From positions 1 through 64,000 of the forward strand of contig JAZRTT010000031.1 in assembly GCA_045652125.1 (NCBI GenBank): a stretch of DNA of 64,000 nt, read 5' to 3'. Below the pieces are notes generated by a model. The model saw only the letters and a list, made by a program, of their open reading frames with translations. It was not told where the DNA came from and did not search any database. Shown here in pieces: positions 33,443 through 41,730 of the stretch. The position numbers were made by a program, and so were the translations under genes. How positions within the stretch are numbered: the stretch's first letter is position 1; the number at the start of each line of letters is the position of its first letter. This DNA is from Avoscillospira sp045652125 (lineage in GTDB: Bacteria; Bacillota; Clostridia; Oscillospirales; Oscillospiraceae).

Positions 33443-34636
33443 ATGAAACTATCCCAACGAGTGCAAAAATGCGACTTGTCTCCCATGCGGAAATTTCACC
33501 CCTATGCGGTGGAGGTCCAGAAGAAGGGCCGGGAGATTTTTCACTTGAATATTGGCCAGCCGGATATTGAAACGCCGTCTGTTTTGTTTGATTCTCTGAA
33601 AGCCTTTGATGAGAAAGTGTTGGAGTATGCACCGTCTCCCGGCATACCCGAGCTTATTGAAGCGATCCGCAGATATTATGCCGCCATTGGTGCTCAGTAT
33701 GATGCGGAAGATATTCTTATCACAACCGGCGGCTCGGAAGCATTGTTGATCCTTATGATGTGCATTCTCGATCCCGGCAGCGAAGTGATGATCCCTGAGC
33801 CGTTCTATCCCAACTATCGCACATTTATCACCGCCGCAGGCGGAGAAATCGTCCCCATTCCCACCTGCGTGGAAGAGGGGTATCGCTATGCCGAAAGAGC
33901 ACGGATCGAGGCCGGTATCACGGAAAGAACCAGAGCGATCATGATCACCAGTCCCGGCAACCCCACCGGTGTTGTTCTGAGCCGGGAAGAAATGAAGATG
34001 ATCGTAGATGTGGCAATGGAACATGATCTGTACATCATTGCCGACGAAGTGTATCGGGAGTTCTTTTATGGCGGCAGCGGGTTGGCTGTTTCTATGGCAG
34101 AATTCGGGGAAGCTGCGCAGAATGTGGTGCTGATAGACTCTGTTTCCAAACGGTTTTCAGCCTGCGGAGCCAGAATTGGCTGCCTGATCTCCAAAAACAA
34201 GGAATTGATGAGTGAAGCCATGAAGTTCTGTCAGGCTCGTTTGTCTGTTGCGACTTTGGATCAGATTGCGGCAGCGGCTCTCTATACGGTGGAGCCTGAG
34301 TACTTTGCTGCAGTCCGCAAAGAGTATCGGCTGCGACGGGATACGGTAATCCATGCTCTGAAAAAGATCCCCGGTGTTACCGTTGCCTGCCCGGAAGGTG
34401 CGTTTTACCTGATGGCTGCACTTCCCGTAGAGGATGCAGATGATTTTCAAAAATGGCTGCTTCAGGAATTTGAGGACAATGGTCAAACAGTCATGTTTGC
34501 ACCCGGCACCTCTTTTTATGGGACACCGGGTAAAGGCAAAAACGAGATCCGGATCGCCTATGTGCTGCAGAAGGAACGGTTGGAACGAGCCATTGAACTG
34601 CTGGGCCTTGGGCTTGCAAAGTATCATGAGCAATAA
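33443..34636 (+). CDS. Class I/II PLP-dependent aminotransferase
   Basis: The 397-residue enzyme belongs to fold type I aminotransferases of the aspartate/aromatic group. INIGQPDIETP-like NIGQPDIETPSV near residue 34, TTGGSEALLILMMCILDPGSEVMIPEPFYPNY and SPGNPTGVVLS are conserved, and the PLP lysine is in LIDSVSKRFSACGARIG (near residue 237). The final Arg block NEIRIAYVL binds the substrate carboxylate. It may transfer amino groups between aspartate, alanine or aromatic acids and 2-oxoglutarate; the specificity cannot be fixed. It has an AGGAG site and ends at a bidirectional terminator. Confidence 0.92.
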   Translation: MKLSQRVQKCDLSPMRKFHPYAVEVQKKGREIFHLNIGQPDIETPSVLFDSLKAFDEKVLEYAPSPGIPELIEAIRRYYAAIGAQYDAEDILITTGGSEALLILMMCILDPGSEVMIPEPFYPNYRTFITAAGGEIVPIPTCVEEGYRYAERARIEAGITERTRAIMITSPGNPTGVVLSREEMKMIVDVAMEHDLYIIADEVYREFFYGGSGLAVSMAEFGEAAQNVVLIDSVSKRFSACGARIGCLISKNKELMSEAMKFCQARLSVATLDQIAAAALYTVEPEYFAAVRKEYRLRRDTVIHALKKIPGVTVACPEGAFYLMAALPVEDADDFQKWLLQEFEDNGQTVMFAPGTSFYGTPGKGKNEIRIAYVLQKERLERAIELLGLGLAKYHEQ

Positions 34637-34673
34637 AAAATGGTGTGCCTTTTTGGAAGGCACACCATTTTTG
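34634..34673. terminator. Bidirectional terminator between aminotransferase and isomerase genes
   Basis: AAATGGTGTGCCT and AGGCACACCATTT form a 13-bp perfect stem with a 7-nt loop, flanked by A and T tracts. Confidence 0.9.
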
Positions 34674-34680
34674 ATATGTA

Positions 34681-35253
34681 TTATTCAGGCTTGTCCATAA
34701 GAGACAGGGGATAATAGCCGAGAGATTTGTACTGGAAGTTGTTGGCCTTGTATTCTTCATAGTCAAAGGCATCCAGCTCATCGCAGGCCAGTTTATGGAA
34801 CTCATAGAAGTTGGGCCACCATTCATAGCCGCTGCCCAGGGAGGCACCCAAATAAGCATCTACGATATCTTTTGCCATGGCAGGTGCTACATAGAAAGCA
34901 CCCATGGCCAAAACATTGACACCGTTGCCGGTAATGGCACGCAGGGCGGCGGGGACACTTTCCACCACACCGGCGTGAACGCCGGGACATTTGCTGGCAG
35001 CAATGTGGATACCCATGCCGGTACCGCAGAACAGCAGTGCTCTTTCAAATTCCTTTTCCGTGATCATTGCGCCGGCACGCAGACCGATGCGATGGAACAT
35101 CAAATCGGGATTTTCCGGGTCATCGGGGTTCTGAACACCAATATCAGTGACCTTCCAGCCTTTGCCTTCCAGATATTCTTTTACGACGTTTTTCAGAGGA
35201 CAGCCGGCAAAATCGGCGGCAACGAGGATTTCCTTGTTGGCGATGGTTTTCAT
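34681..35253 (-). CDS. RpiB/LacA/LacB family sugar-phosphate isomerase
   Basis: The 190-residue protein has the RpiB fold pattern: ILVAADFAGCPLKNVVKEYLEGKGWKVTDIG at the start, LLFCGTGMGIHIAASKCPGVHAG (the catalytic region, CGTGMG) and the ITGNGVNVLAMGAFYVAP block. It should interconvert aldose and ketose phosphates, such as ribose-5-phosphate or an allose or galactose derivative. It has about 40 residues more at the C-terminus than short RpiB proteins (EWWPNFYEFHKLACDELDAF), as seen in some LacA/B-like groups. The ATG at 35253 lies eight bases after GGGAG. It is a single-gene transcript. Confidence 0.88.
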   Translation of the reverse strand: MKTIANKEILVAADFAGCPLKNVVKEYLEGKGWKVTDIGVQNPDDPENPDLMFHRIGLRAGAMITEKEFERALLFCGTGMGIHIAASKCPGVHAGVVESVPAALRAITGNGVNVLAMGAFYVAPAMAKDIVDAYLGASLGSGYEWWPNFYEFHKLACDELDAFDYEEYKANNFQYKSLGYYPLSLMDKPE

Positions 35254-35317
35254 AATACGCACTCCCTTGTTCATAATTGCGGCAGGGGATATCATTCGGC
35301 CTGCTGCTTCTAAATTC

Positions 35318-35345
35318 ATTATAACATAATTTTCGGCAATGGCAA
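35318..35345 (-). promoter_or_regulatory. Promoter of the RpiB-like gene
   Basis: On the minus strand TTGCCA and TATAAT are 16 bp apart. Confidence 0.72.
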
Positions 35346-35418
35346 GGAAAAAATGGAGTCAGTACGGCGTGGGAGGTGTTTTCGGAGCAAGGGGAAATTT
35401 TGAGTCTGGAATAAAAAT

Positions 35419-35463
35419 AAAAAACCCGAACTTGTTTTCCAATGGAAATAAAGTTCGGATTTT
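35419..35463 (-). terminator. Terminator of the tRNA-Val transcript
   Basis: On the minus strand CCGAACTT and AAGTTCGG form an 8-bp stem around a 17-nt loop, followed by T6, eight bases after the tRNA CCA end. Confidence 0.82.
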
Positions 35464-35470
35464 TCATATA

Positions 35471-35547
35471 TGGTGGACGATATAGGACTCGAACCTATGA
35501 CCTTCCGCACGTCAAGCGGATGCTCTAGCCAGCTGAGCTAATCGTCC
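35471..35547 (-). tRNA. tRNA-Val (GAC)
   Basis: The cloverleaf is complete on the minus strand. The acceptor stem is GGACGAT with ATCGTCC, the D arm is AGCTCAGCTGGCTAGAGC, the anticodon stem is TCCGC/GCGGA around loop TTGACGT, and the T arm contains GGTTCGAGTCC. CCA is encoded. The anticodon GAC reads valine codons GTC and GTT. It has its own TTGACT/TATAAT promoter and terminator. Confidence 0.96.
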
Positions 35548-35560
35548 GACAGCAAAGATG

Positions 35561-35589
35561 ATTATACACAAGCCGCATGAAAAAGTCAA
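35561..35589 (-). promoter_or_regulatory. Promoter of tRNA-Val
   Basis: On the minus strand TTGACT and TATAAT are 17 bp apart, 13 bp before the tRNA 5' end. Confidence 0.85.
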
Positions 35590-35617
35590 CAGGTATTTTG
35601 CGGTTTTTTGAAATATC

Positions 35618-36634
35618 TTATGGAAGAAGCAGCACAAGCCCACTTTTTGGAAAACTGACGTCCAAAACAGAACTAGTGGGACATTCATCTGTTTCCCAGC
35701 CTACAGGTATTTTGCCGGGGCAGTCAGCCCGTTCCAGTATCAGGGTTCTGGAAAATGGGTTTTCCACGATCTCTTTTACCCGGCAGAAAACGGAATTTTC
35801 CCCTTTGCCGGGTGTAATGCTGTGCATACGGATGCCGATATATCGGGCATCGCCCACATTCTCTGCGGTCTCCAATTCTATGTTCCAGTCCACGGCCAGA
35901 ATCCGACGCTCTGATAGTTTCTGCAGAGCTGAAATATTTTTGCAGCCGGTCAGTATGGCAGCATTTCTGGTTTTCGGGTTTTGAAATACCTGCTCTTTTT
36001 CGCCTATGGTTTCCAGATGGCCGTTGTGGATGACTGCGATCCGGTCGCTGAACCGGTATACTTCGTCCCGGTCGTGGGAAACCAAAATGACAGGTTTGCC
36101 CAAAAGGCCAATGATCCGCCGCACCTCCTGCTCCATGCGAAAGCGAAGGTGGGTGTCCAATGCCGAAAAGGGCTCATCCAACAAGAGGATATCCGGTTCG
36201 TTGACCAAAATCCGGGCAAGAGCCACTCGCTGCTGTTCGCCGCCGGAAAGCTGCCGGGGGTACAGATGTGCCGCGGAGGAAAGCCCCATGGTGTGAAGCA
36301 TTTCGGATACGGCGGCAGATTCTTTTGTTCTGACACCGGCACAGATATTCTGCTCCACGGTCATGTGGGGAAACAGGGCATATTGCTGAAACAGGTAGCC
36401 CACCCGGCGTTTTTGGGGCGGCAGATTGATTTTTTTCTCCGAATCGAACAGAACTTTTCCGTTTAGTACGATTCTGCCTTTATCCGGTTTTTCCAGACCA
36501 GCGATACATTTGAGAATCATGGTCTTTCCGCTGCCGGAGGCGCCCAAAAGGGACAGAACGCCGCCTTCGGATTCAAATCTGGCCCGAAGGGTGAACGGAT
36601 TCAGGCGTTTTTCGATGTCAACGAGAAGTGCCAT
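35618..36634 (-). CDS. modC: Molybdate ABC transporter ATP-binding protein
   Basis: ModC hydrolyses ATP to drive molybdate or tungstate import. The 338-residue protein has Walker A LLGASGSGKTMILK (about residues 28-42), the signature LSGGEQQRVALARIL and Walker B LLLDEPFSALD. The C-terminal part (about 230-338) is an ion-binding MOP-like domain. The ATG at 36634 follows AGGAGG by seven bases. It overlaps modB by 17 bases, so the two are translationally coupled. Confidence 0.93.
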   Translation of the reverse strand: MALLVDIEKRLNPFTLRARFESEGGVLSLLGASGSGKTMILKCIAGLEKPDKGRIVLNGKVLFDSEKKINLPPQKRRVGYLFQQYALFPHMTVEQNICAGVRTKESAAVSEMLHTMGLSSAAHLYPRQLSGGEQQRVALARILVNEPDILLLDEPFSALDTHLRFRMEQEVRRIIGLLGKPVILVSHDRDEVYRFSDRIAVIHNGHLETIGEKEQVFQNPKTRNAAILTGCKNISALQKLSERRILAVDWNIELETAENVGDARYIGIRMHSITPGKGENSVFCRVKEIVENPFSRTLILERADCPGKIPVGWETDECPTSSVLDVSFPKSGLVLLLP

Positions 36635-37289
36635 GGCGGCTCCTCCTTTCCAACAGGTTGACTGCCAGCAGAACTGCCGCGGAAATAGCAAGATTTACCA
36701 TGACCCAGCGAAAGGCAAGGGCATCGTCATTGGTTCGCCAGAGCTGATAGACGGTGGTGGAAACGGTGGCAGTTCGTCCCGGCGTATATCCGGCGATCAT
36801 ACTGGTGGCGCCATACTCGCCAAGGGCTCTTGCAAAGGCAAGAACAGTGCCTGCCAAAACACCCTGACGGCAGTTTGGCATGCGAATACGCCAGAAAATG
36901 TAGGGATTGGACAGTCCAAGGGTCTGGGCAGACTGAGCCAGCGTTTCGTCAAAGGCTTCAAAGGCACCTCTGGCTGTGCGGTACATGAGGGGGAAAATCA
37001 CCACAACGGTGGCAAAAATAGCCGACCACCACACCATGGTCAGTTTTAGGTCAAACATCTGAAGAAACCATGCCCCTATGGGTCGGTTTGGACCCAGCAG
37101 CCGCAGAAGCAGATACCCCACCACCGTGGGAGGCAGAACCAGAGGCAAAGTCAGAATCGCATCCAGAATGCCTTTTAGGAAACCGGGGGCCTTGGCAATG
37201 TAATAGGCGGCAAATATGCCGAGAAAGAACACAATGACCGTGCTGATTCCTGCGATTCGCAGGGAATTCCACAGGGGGAACCAGTCCAT
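36618..37289 (-). CDS. modB: Molybdate ABC transporter permease
   Basis: The 223-residue inner membrane protein has about five or six membrane segments and the binding-protein-dependent transport motif EYGATSMIAGYTPGRTATV (about residues 148-170), which is the EAA loop that docks on ModC. The early NSLRIAGISTVIVFFLGIFAAYY is typical of ModB. It lies between modA (21 bp gap) and modC (overlap), the standard order modABC. A GGAGG site lies just before the start. Confidence 0.93.
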   Translation of the reverse strand: MDWFPLWNSLRIAGISTVIVFFLGIFAAYYIAKAPGFLKGILDAILTLPLVLPPTVVGYLLLRLLGPNRPIGAWFLQMFDLKLTMVWWSAIFATVVVIFPLMYRTARGAFEAFDETLAQSAQTLGLSNPYIFWRIRMPNCRQGVLAGTVLAFARALGEYGATSMIAGYTPGRTATVSTTVYQLWRTNDDALAFRWVMVNLAISAAVLLAVNLLERRSRHGTSR

Positions 37290-37310
37290 ATTGCTGCCTC
37301 CTTTCAGGGG

Positions 37311-38072
37311 TTATCCCAAGGGTGTGAAGCCGACGGTTTCAAAGACGATATCTGCTGTGTCGCTGCAAAGATAGTCCAAAAATTCTGCCGCCGCAGCTTG
37401 CTGCCGGCTGGCCTTGATGATGGCGGCGGGGTAAATGACCTGCCCGCACATGTCACTTGTGGCGGTATCGATCACCGTCAGACCAGCGGAAAATGCATCG
37501 GTGGCATAGACGATGCCGCAGTCTACCATGGCTTCGCTTACTTGGGTGGTAACTTCCTTCACATTGGAACCGTAGGTGAGGAAGGAGGAAACGGAGGTTT
37601 CATCCAGACCGTAATATGCCAGGATGTTTTGGGCGTACTGTCCTGCAGGGACATCGGTGTTGCCTATGGCAAGCAAAACCGTGCCCCGGATCAAATGCTG
37701 TGCCAGTTGGTCAAAAGTTTCAATCCGTGCGGGATTTCCCTCAGGGACGGTCAGTACAACCCTGTTTTCCAACAGGTTCAAATGACTGCCGTCCAACAAC
37801 ATTGGAAGCAATGCATCCATCTGTGCCTGACCGGCAGAGATAAAAATATCGCAGTTGGCGCCCTGTTGAATTTGGGTTTTCAGGGTACCGGAGGAATCGA
37901 AATTGAACACCAGCCGGACACCGTCGTTTTCTGCCATATATGCATCTCCCAGCTGCGTGAGGGTCTCGGTCAGAGAGGCTGCTGCAAAGACGATGATCTC
38001 CGTCTTTTGAGGAGACGGGGAACAGCCGGTCAGCAGCACGCACAGGAGAATCAGCGCGAGAAAACGTTTCAT
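37311..38072 (-). CDS. modA: Molybdate ABC transporter substrate-binding lipoprotein
   Basis: ModA binds molybdate or tungstate outside the membrane. The 253-residue protein begins with a lipoprotein signal (LILLCVLLTGC, lipidated Cys near residue 17), then IIVFAAASLTETLTQLGDAY, the family signature for the oxyanion-binding loop, and NFDSSGTLKTQIQQGANCDIFISAGQAQMDAL. The start codon overlaps the stop of the upstream Dabb gene (ATGA). The operon may supply molybdenum for an enzyme helped by YqeC. Confidence 0.93.
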   Translation of the reverse strand: MKRFLALILLCVLLTGCSPSPQKTEIIVFAAASLTETLTQLGDAYMAENDGVRLVFNFDSSGTLKTQIQQGANCDIFISAGQAQMDALLPMLLDGSHLNLLENRVVLTVPEGNPARIETFDQLAQHLIRGTVLLAIGNTDVPAGQYAQNILAYYGLDETSVSSFLTYGSNVKEVTTQVSEAMVDCGIVYATDAFSAGLTVIDTATSDMCGQVIYPAAIIKASRQQAAAAEFLDYLCSDTADIVFETVGFTPLG

Positions 38073-38353
38073 ACTTCGAAATCCACAGCACCCCGGGCTT
38101 CGCGGATGGACTTGCACAGTTGAGATACGGCCACATGGCGGGGGTCGTTTTTATAGCGCTCCAACGCATCAAAATCGGCAAAATCGGCGATGAGACAGGC
38201 ATCGTAATTGTTGCCGTCCTTGCAGTTGACGCCCACTTCCATCCGCAGGATCTCCGGAATCACACCGTCCAGCGCCTTGAGACCGGAGAGAAATTTGTGC
38301 ATATTCTCCTCTTCTCCTGCCCGAAATTTCCACATAATAACGTGACGAATCAT
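38069..38353 (-). CDS. Dabb family (stress-responsive alpha-beta barrel) protein
   Basis: The 94-residue protein has the ferredoxin-like dimeric alpha-beta barrel pattern: MIRHVIMWKFRAG at the start, then a central helix, VGVNCKDGNNYDACLIADFADFDALERYKNDPRHVAVSQLC. Dabb proteins dimerise; some are enzymes and most have unknown roles. The start at 38353 follows GAGGTG by seven bases. Its stop overlaps the modA start by four bases, so the gene is translationally tied to molybdate uptake. That linkage is unexplained. The transcript may start at nfnAB, since no promoter is visible in the 105-bp gap. Confidence 0.85.
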   Translation of the reverse strand: MIRHVIMWKFRAGEEENMHKFLSGLKALDGVIPEILRMEVGVNCKDGNNYDACLIADFADFDALERYKNDPRHVAVSQLCKSIREARGAVDFEV

Positions 38354-38370
38354 ACCAGACACCTCTCAGT

Positions 38371-38448
38371 CAAAAATCTTCGATTTTTGCCAGTTCCCCT
38401 CAAGGGGAGCCTTATTAAAATTGCAGCATGGCTAAGCCATGCTGCAAT
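38371..38448. repeat. Three consecutive intergenic palindromes
   Basis: CAAAAATCTTCGATTTTTG (38371-38389), CCCCTCAAGGGG (38396-38407) and a 14-bp-arm palindrome with arms ATTGCAGCATGGCT/AGCCATGCTGCAAT (38420-38448) fill the gap between nfnB and the Dabb gene. Such clusters resemble extragenic repeat units found in gut Clostridia. They could also act as a processed terminator. Confidence 0.65.
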
Positions 38449-38458
38449 ATGTACTTGA

Positions 38459-39844
38459 TCACTTACCCTGCAGTTCCTTATGGATGGATGCGGCGGCCTT
38501 CTTGCCGGCGCCCATGGCCAGAATGACGGTGGCAGCGCCGGTAACGGCATCACCGCCGGCGTAGACATGGTCACGGGTGGTCATGTTTTCTTCGTTGACC
38601 ACCAAACAGCCTTTCTTGTTGGTGTCAAGGCCCGGAGTGGTGGAGCGGATCAGGGGGTTGGGAGAGGTGCCCAGGGACATGATAACGGTATCCACATCCA
38701 GAACAAACTCGCTTCCCTCGATGACGATGGGACGGCGGCGTCCGGAGGCATCGGGCTCACCCAGCTCCATCTTCACGCACTTCATGCCGCAGACACGGCC
38801 GTTCTCGTCGCCGAGAATTTCCGTGGGGTTGGTGAGGGTGGCAAAGATAATGCCTTCTTCTTTGGCATGGTGCTGTTCTTCCAGACGGGCAGGCATTTCA
38901 GCCTCGCCGCGGCGGTAGACGATGTAGACCTTTTCGGCACCTAAACGCTTGGCACACCGGGCGGCATCCATTGCCACGTTGCCGCCGCCGACGATGGCAG
39001 CAGCCCTGCTCTGGATGATGGGGGTGTCGCTGGGCTCCTCATAGGCTTTCATCAGGTTTGTACGGGTCAGATATTCATTGGCAGAGTAAACGCCCTTCAG
39101 GGCTTCACCGGGAATGTGCATAAACATGGGCAGGCCGGCGCCGGAACCGATAAAGATGGCCTTAAAGCCCATTTCAAACAGCTCATCGATGGACAGGACC
39201 TTGCCGATGACCATGTTGGTCATGACCTTGACACCCTGTGCTTCCAGCTTTTTCACTTCGTTTGCTACAATGGCCTTGGGCAGACGGAATTCGGGGATGC
39301 CGTAAACCAGCACACCGCCGGCGGTATGCAAAGCCTCGAAAATGGAAACTTCATAGCCCAGTTTGGCCAGCTCTGCGGCGCAGGTCAGGCCGGCAGGGCC
39401 GGAGCCGACCACGGCCACGGGAATCCCGTTGGAAACGGGCTTTTCGGGCATGGCGTTGACGTTTTCCCGGTACCAGTCGGCCACGAAGCGTTCCAGACGG
39501 CCGATGGCGACAGGTTCGCCTTTGACACCGCGGACGCACTGGGCTTCGCACTGGCTTTCCTGGGGGCAGACACGACCGGACAGGGCAGGCAGGGCGTTGG
39601 TGGAAGTGATGATCTCATAAGCGGCCATAAAGTCGCCCTCGGCGACCTTGCCGATGAATTCGGGAATACGGATATTTACGGGGCAGCCGTCTACGCATTT
39701 GGGCTTCTTGCAGCCCAGGCAGCGCTTGGCTTCTTCCATGGCCATTTCCGGGGTGTAGCCCAGGGCCACTTCCAGGAAATTGTGATTACGGACGTTAGGG
39801 TCCTGCTCCGGCATGGGAGTCTTTGTCAAAGTCATATTTGCCAT
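38459..39844 (-). CDS. nfnB: NADH-dependent reduced ferredoxin:NADP oxidoreductase subunit B (GltA-like)
   Basis: NfnAB couples NADH and reduced ferredoxin oxidation to NADPH formation by electron bifurcation. The 461-residue subunit has an N-terminal [4Fe-4S] domain with KRCLGCKKPKCVDGCPV and CPQESQCEAQCVRG, an FAD-binding motif VAVVGSGPAGLTCAAELA, and NADPH-binding VGGGNVAMDAARCAKRLGAE and YRRGEAEMP. Similar proteins are often annotated as glutamate synthase small subunit, but the partner gene just upstream is an NfnA, and no large GltB is present. The ATG at 39844 has AAGGAGG eight bases before; the longer frame starts at a TTG. It follows nfnA by 13 bases. Confidence 0.92.
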   Translation of the reverse strand: MANMTLTKTPMPEQDPNVRNHNFLEVALGYTPEMAMEEAKRCLGCKKPKCVDGCPVNIRIPEFIGKVAEGDFMAAYEIITSTNALPALSGRVCPQESQCEAQCVRGVKGEPVAIGRLERFVADWYRENVNAMPEKPVSNGIPVAVVGSGPAGLTCAAELAKLGYEVSIFEALHTAGGVLVYGIPEFRLPKAIVANEVKKLEAQGVKVMTNMVIGKVLSIDELFEMGFKAIFIGSGAGLPMFMHIPGEALKGVYSANEYLTRTNLMKAYEEPSDTPIIQSRAAAIVGGGNVAMDAARCAKRLGAEKVYIVYRRGEAEMPARLEEQHHAKEEGIIFATLTNPTEILGDENGRVCGMKCVKMELGEPDASGRRRPIVIEGSEFVLDVDTVIMSLGTSPNPLIRSTTPGLDTNKKGCLVVNEENMTTRDHVYAGGDAVTGAATVILAMGAGKKAAASIHKELQGK

Positions 39845-39857
39845 GTTCAAATCCTCC

Positions 39858-40712
39858 TTACTTGATCAGTTCTTGACCCAGCTTTTCCATGCGGCACATA
39901 TGGGTCTTGTTGGTATCGGCTTCCCGTTCCCGGTAGACGCTGTTGCGGTTCATCAGCTCGGCGAAATCCACCTGATGACCGTCAAAATCCGGGCCGTCCA
40001 CACAGGCGAATTTCACTTCTCCGCCTACGGTGACGCGGCAGCCGCCGCACATGCCGGTGCCGTCGACCATAATGGGGTTCAGGCTGACAATGGTTTTGAC
40101 ACCGAAAGGCTCGGTGGTTTTGGAAACGAATTTCATCATGGGGATAGGCCCGATGGCCAGAACCTCATCGTACTGATTGCCGGCTTCCAGAAGCTCCTGA
40201 AGCTTGGCGGTGACAAAGCCCTGCTCCCCGTAAGTTCCGTCATCGGTCATGATGAACAGGCGGTCGGAAGCGGCCTTGAACTCCTCTTCCAGAATAACGA
40301 TGTCCTTGCTGCGGAAGCCGACGATGACATCCACTTCCACACCGGCTTCCTTGAAAGCCTTGGCAGAGGGGTAGGCGATGGCACAGCCGACGCCGCCGCC
40401 GACTACGCAGACACGCTTCATGCCTTCGACCTCAGTGGGCTTGCCCAGAGGGCCGACAAAGTCCTGAATATAGTCCCCTTCATTCATCTTGCCCAGCATA
40501 TTGGTGGAAAGGCCCACCTTCTGGAAGATGATGCTGACGGTGCCCTTTTCCCGGTCGTAACCGGCAATGGTCAAGGGGACACGCTCGCCCTGCTCATCGA
40601 TGCGGAAAATAATAAACTGACCGGCCTGGGCCTTTTTTGCAACAAAAGGCGCTTCGATCTCCATGTAGGTGACCGCGGCGTTCAGTTCCCGTTTACATAC
40701 GATCTTGTACAT
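39858..40712 (-). CDS. nfnA: NADH-dependent reduced ferredoxin:NADP oxidoreductase subunit A
   Basis: The 284-residue protein is an FNR-like flavoprotein. FAD-binding AGQFIIFRIDEQGERVPLTI (about residues 30-50), NAD-binding CVVGGGVGCAIAYPSAKAF and the C-terminal [2Fe-2S] Cys cluster GMCGGCRVTV...FACVDGPDFDGH match NfnA and dihydroorotate dehydrogenase electron-transfer subunits. Together with nfnB it forms an NADPH-making bifurcating complex common in fermentative Clostridia. A TTTACA/TATAAT promoter lies 57 bp upstream, and a short hairpin is in the leader. Confidence 0.92.
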   Translation of the reverse strand: MYKIVCKRELNAAVTYMEIEAPFVAKKAQAGQFIIFRIDEQGERVPLTIAGYDREKGTVSIIFQKVGLSTNMLGKMNEGDYIQDFVGPLGKPTEVEGMKRVCVVGGGVGCAIAYPSAKAFKEAGVEVDVIVGFRSKDIVILEEEFKAASDRLFIMTDDGTYGEQGFVTAKLQELLEAGNQYDEVLAIGPIPMMKFVSKTTEPFGVKTIVSLNPIMVDGTGMCGGCRVTVGGEVKFACVDGPDFDGHQVDFAELMNRNSVYREREADTNKTHMCRMEKLGQELIK

Positions 40713-40734
40713 GATGTTTCCATCCCTTTCTTAT

Positions 40735-40752
40735 GTAAGCAATCATGCTTAC
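40735..40752 (-). repeat. Hairpin in the nfnA 5' leader
   Basis: GTAAGCA and TGCTTAC form a 7-bp stem with a 4-nt loop between the promoter and the start codon. It may stabilise the mRNA or bind a regulator. Confidence 0.5.
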
Positions 40753-40768
40753 GCAATAATCCATTTTG

Positions 40769-40797
40769 ATTATAACAGTCCTTTTCTCTGTTGTAAA
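40769..40797 (-). promoter_or_regulatory. Promoter of nfnAB
   Basis: On the minus strand TTTACA and TATAAT are 17 bp apart. Bases 40798-40990 contain no gene that I can identify. Confidence 0.8.
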
Positions 40798-40995
40798 GGG
40801 AGAAGGACCGGCGATCATTTGAAAATTTGCAGAAAAAAAGATTTTCTTGGGCAATTGCGGCAGTCATTGGCACGCATACAAGGGGCCGATTACGGAAGAT
40901 CGGTTTTGCAGCTAACGGACGGGATGGAAGGTGAGCCGGGACCTTGTACCGCCCCGGAAAGACCTTTTATAAAAAATCGCCCGGCAGCAGAAAAT

Positions 40996-41020
40996 AAGCC
41001 GGGTGATTTTCACCCGGCTT
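40996..41020 (-). terminator. Terminator after mtnN
   Basis: AAGCCGGGTG and CACCCGGCTT form a 10-bp stem with a 5-nt loop, starting six bases after the mtnN stop. ATTTTCTG follows on the minus strand; a better T run lies on the plus-strand side. Confidence 0.75.
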
Positions 41021-41025
41021 GCTTT

Positions 41026-41721
41026 TTAGAGTACCCCAACCAATTTCTGTACCAGTTGCGCACAGTGTTGGGCGGCAGCTCGTTCAAATGTGGGATAATC
41101 CTGTTTCGCAGAGCCGTCTGCCTGATCGGAAATGGCTCGCAGAATCAGGAAAGGGAGTCCGTTCAGCCATGCGCTTTGTGCAATGGCTGCACCTTCCATT
41201 TCGGTACAGTCACCGGAAAACACCTGAATGAGTCGATTTTTTACAGCAGGATCGGAAATAAATTGATCGCCGCTGACAACTCGCCCCGGAACTGCTTTGA
41301 AGGCAGTTTCTTCGCTGCAGAGCGCGAGGGCTTTTTTGCGCATTTCTTCATCCGCCGGGAAAGAGAATGCCTCAATACCGGGGATTTGACCGGGGGCATA
41401 ACCCAATGCCTGCACATCCATATCATGGTGAATGGCATCTTGAGAGATCAGAATATCGCCAATGTTCAGATTGGCATTCAGGGAACCGGCCACGCCGGTG
41501 TTGATCACATGAGTTACGGCAAACAGATCCGCCAGGATTTGCACACACAAAGCGGCATTGACTTTGCCGATGCCGCATTGCACCACGACAACGGAAGTGC
41601 CGTTCAGGGACCCTTCATAAAAATCCATCCCCGCCCGTTTGGTAATGGAAACCTGTGTCATGTTTCCTTTCAGCGTCTCCACTTCCAATTCCATTGCACC
41701 GATAATGCCGATTTTTTTCAT
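41026..41721 (-). CDS. mtnN: 5'-methylthioadenosine/S-adenosylhomocysteine nucleosidase
   Basis: The enzyme removes adenine from SAH and methylthioadenosine. The 231-residue protein opens with IGIIGAMELEVETLKGNM, the family start with the catalytic Glu near residue 12, then VVVQCGIGKVNAALCVQIL, VSGDQFI and the nucleoside-binding EMEGAAIAQSAWLNGLPFLILRAISDQAD. The length is normal. It lies nine bases after luxS, and the two enzymes act in sequence (SAH to S-ribosylhomocysteine to homocysteine plus the AI-2 precursor). Confidence 0.96.
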   Translation of the reverse strand: MKKIGIIGAMELEVETLKGNMTQVSITKRAGMDFYEGSLNGTSVVVVQCGIGKVNAALCVQILADLFAVTHVINTGVAGSLNANLNIGDILISQDAIHHDMDVQALGYAPGQIPGIEAFSFPADEEMRKKALALCSEETAFKAVPGRVVSGDQFISDPAVKNRLIQVFSGDCTEMEGAAIAQSAWLNGLPFLILRAISDQADGSAKQDYPTFERAAAQHCAQLVQKLVGVL

Positions 41722-41730
41722 AAATCCTCC

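Noticed and set aside
38420..38448. Possible attachment site or origin palindrome
   Set aside because: There is no integrase or replication gene nearby and the palindrome sits among other repeats.
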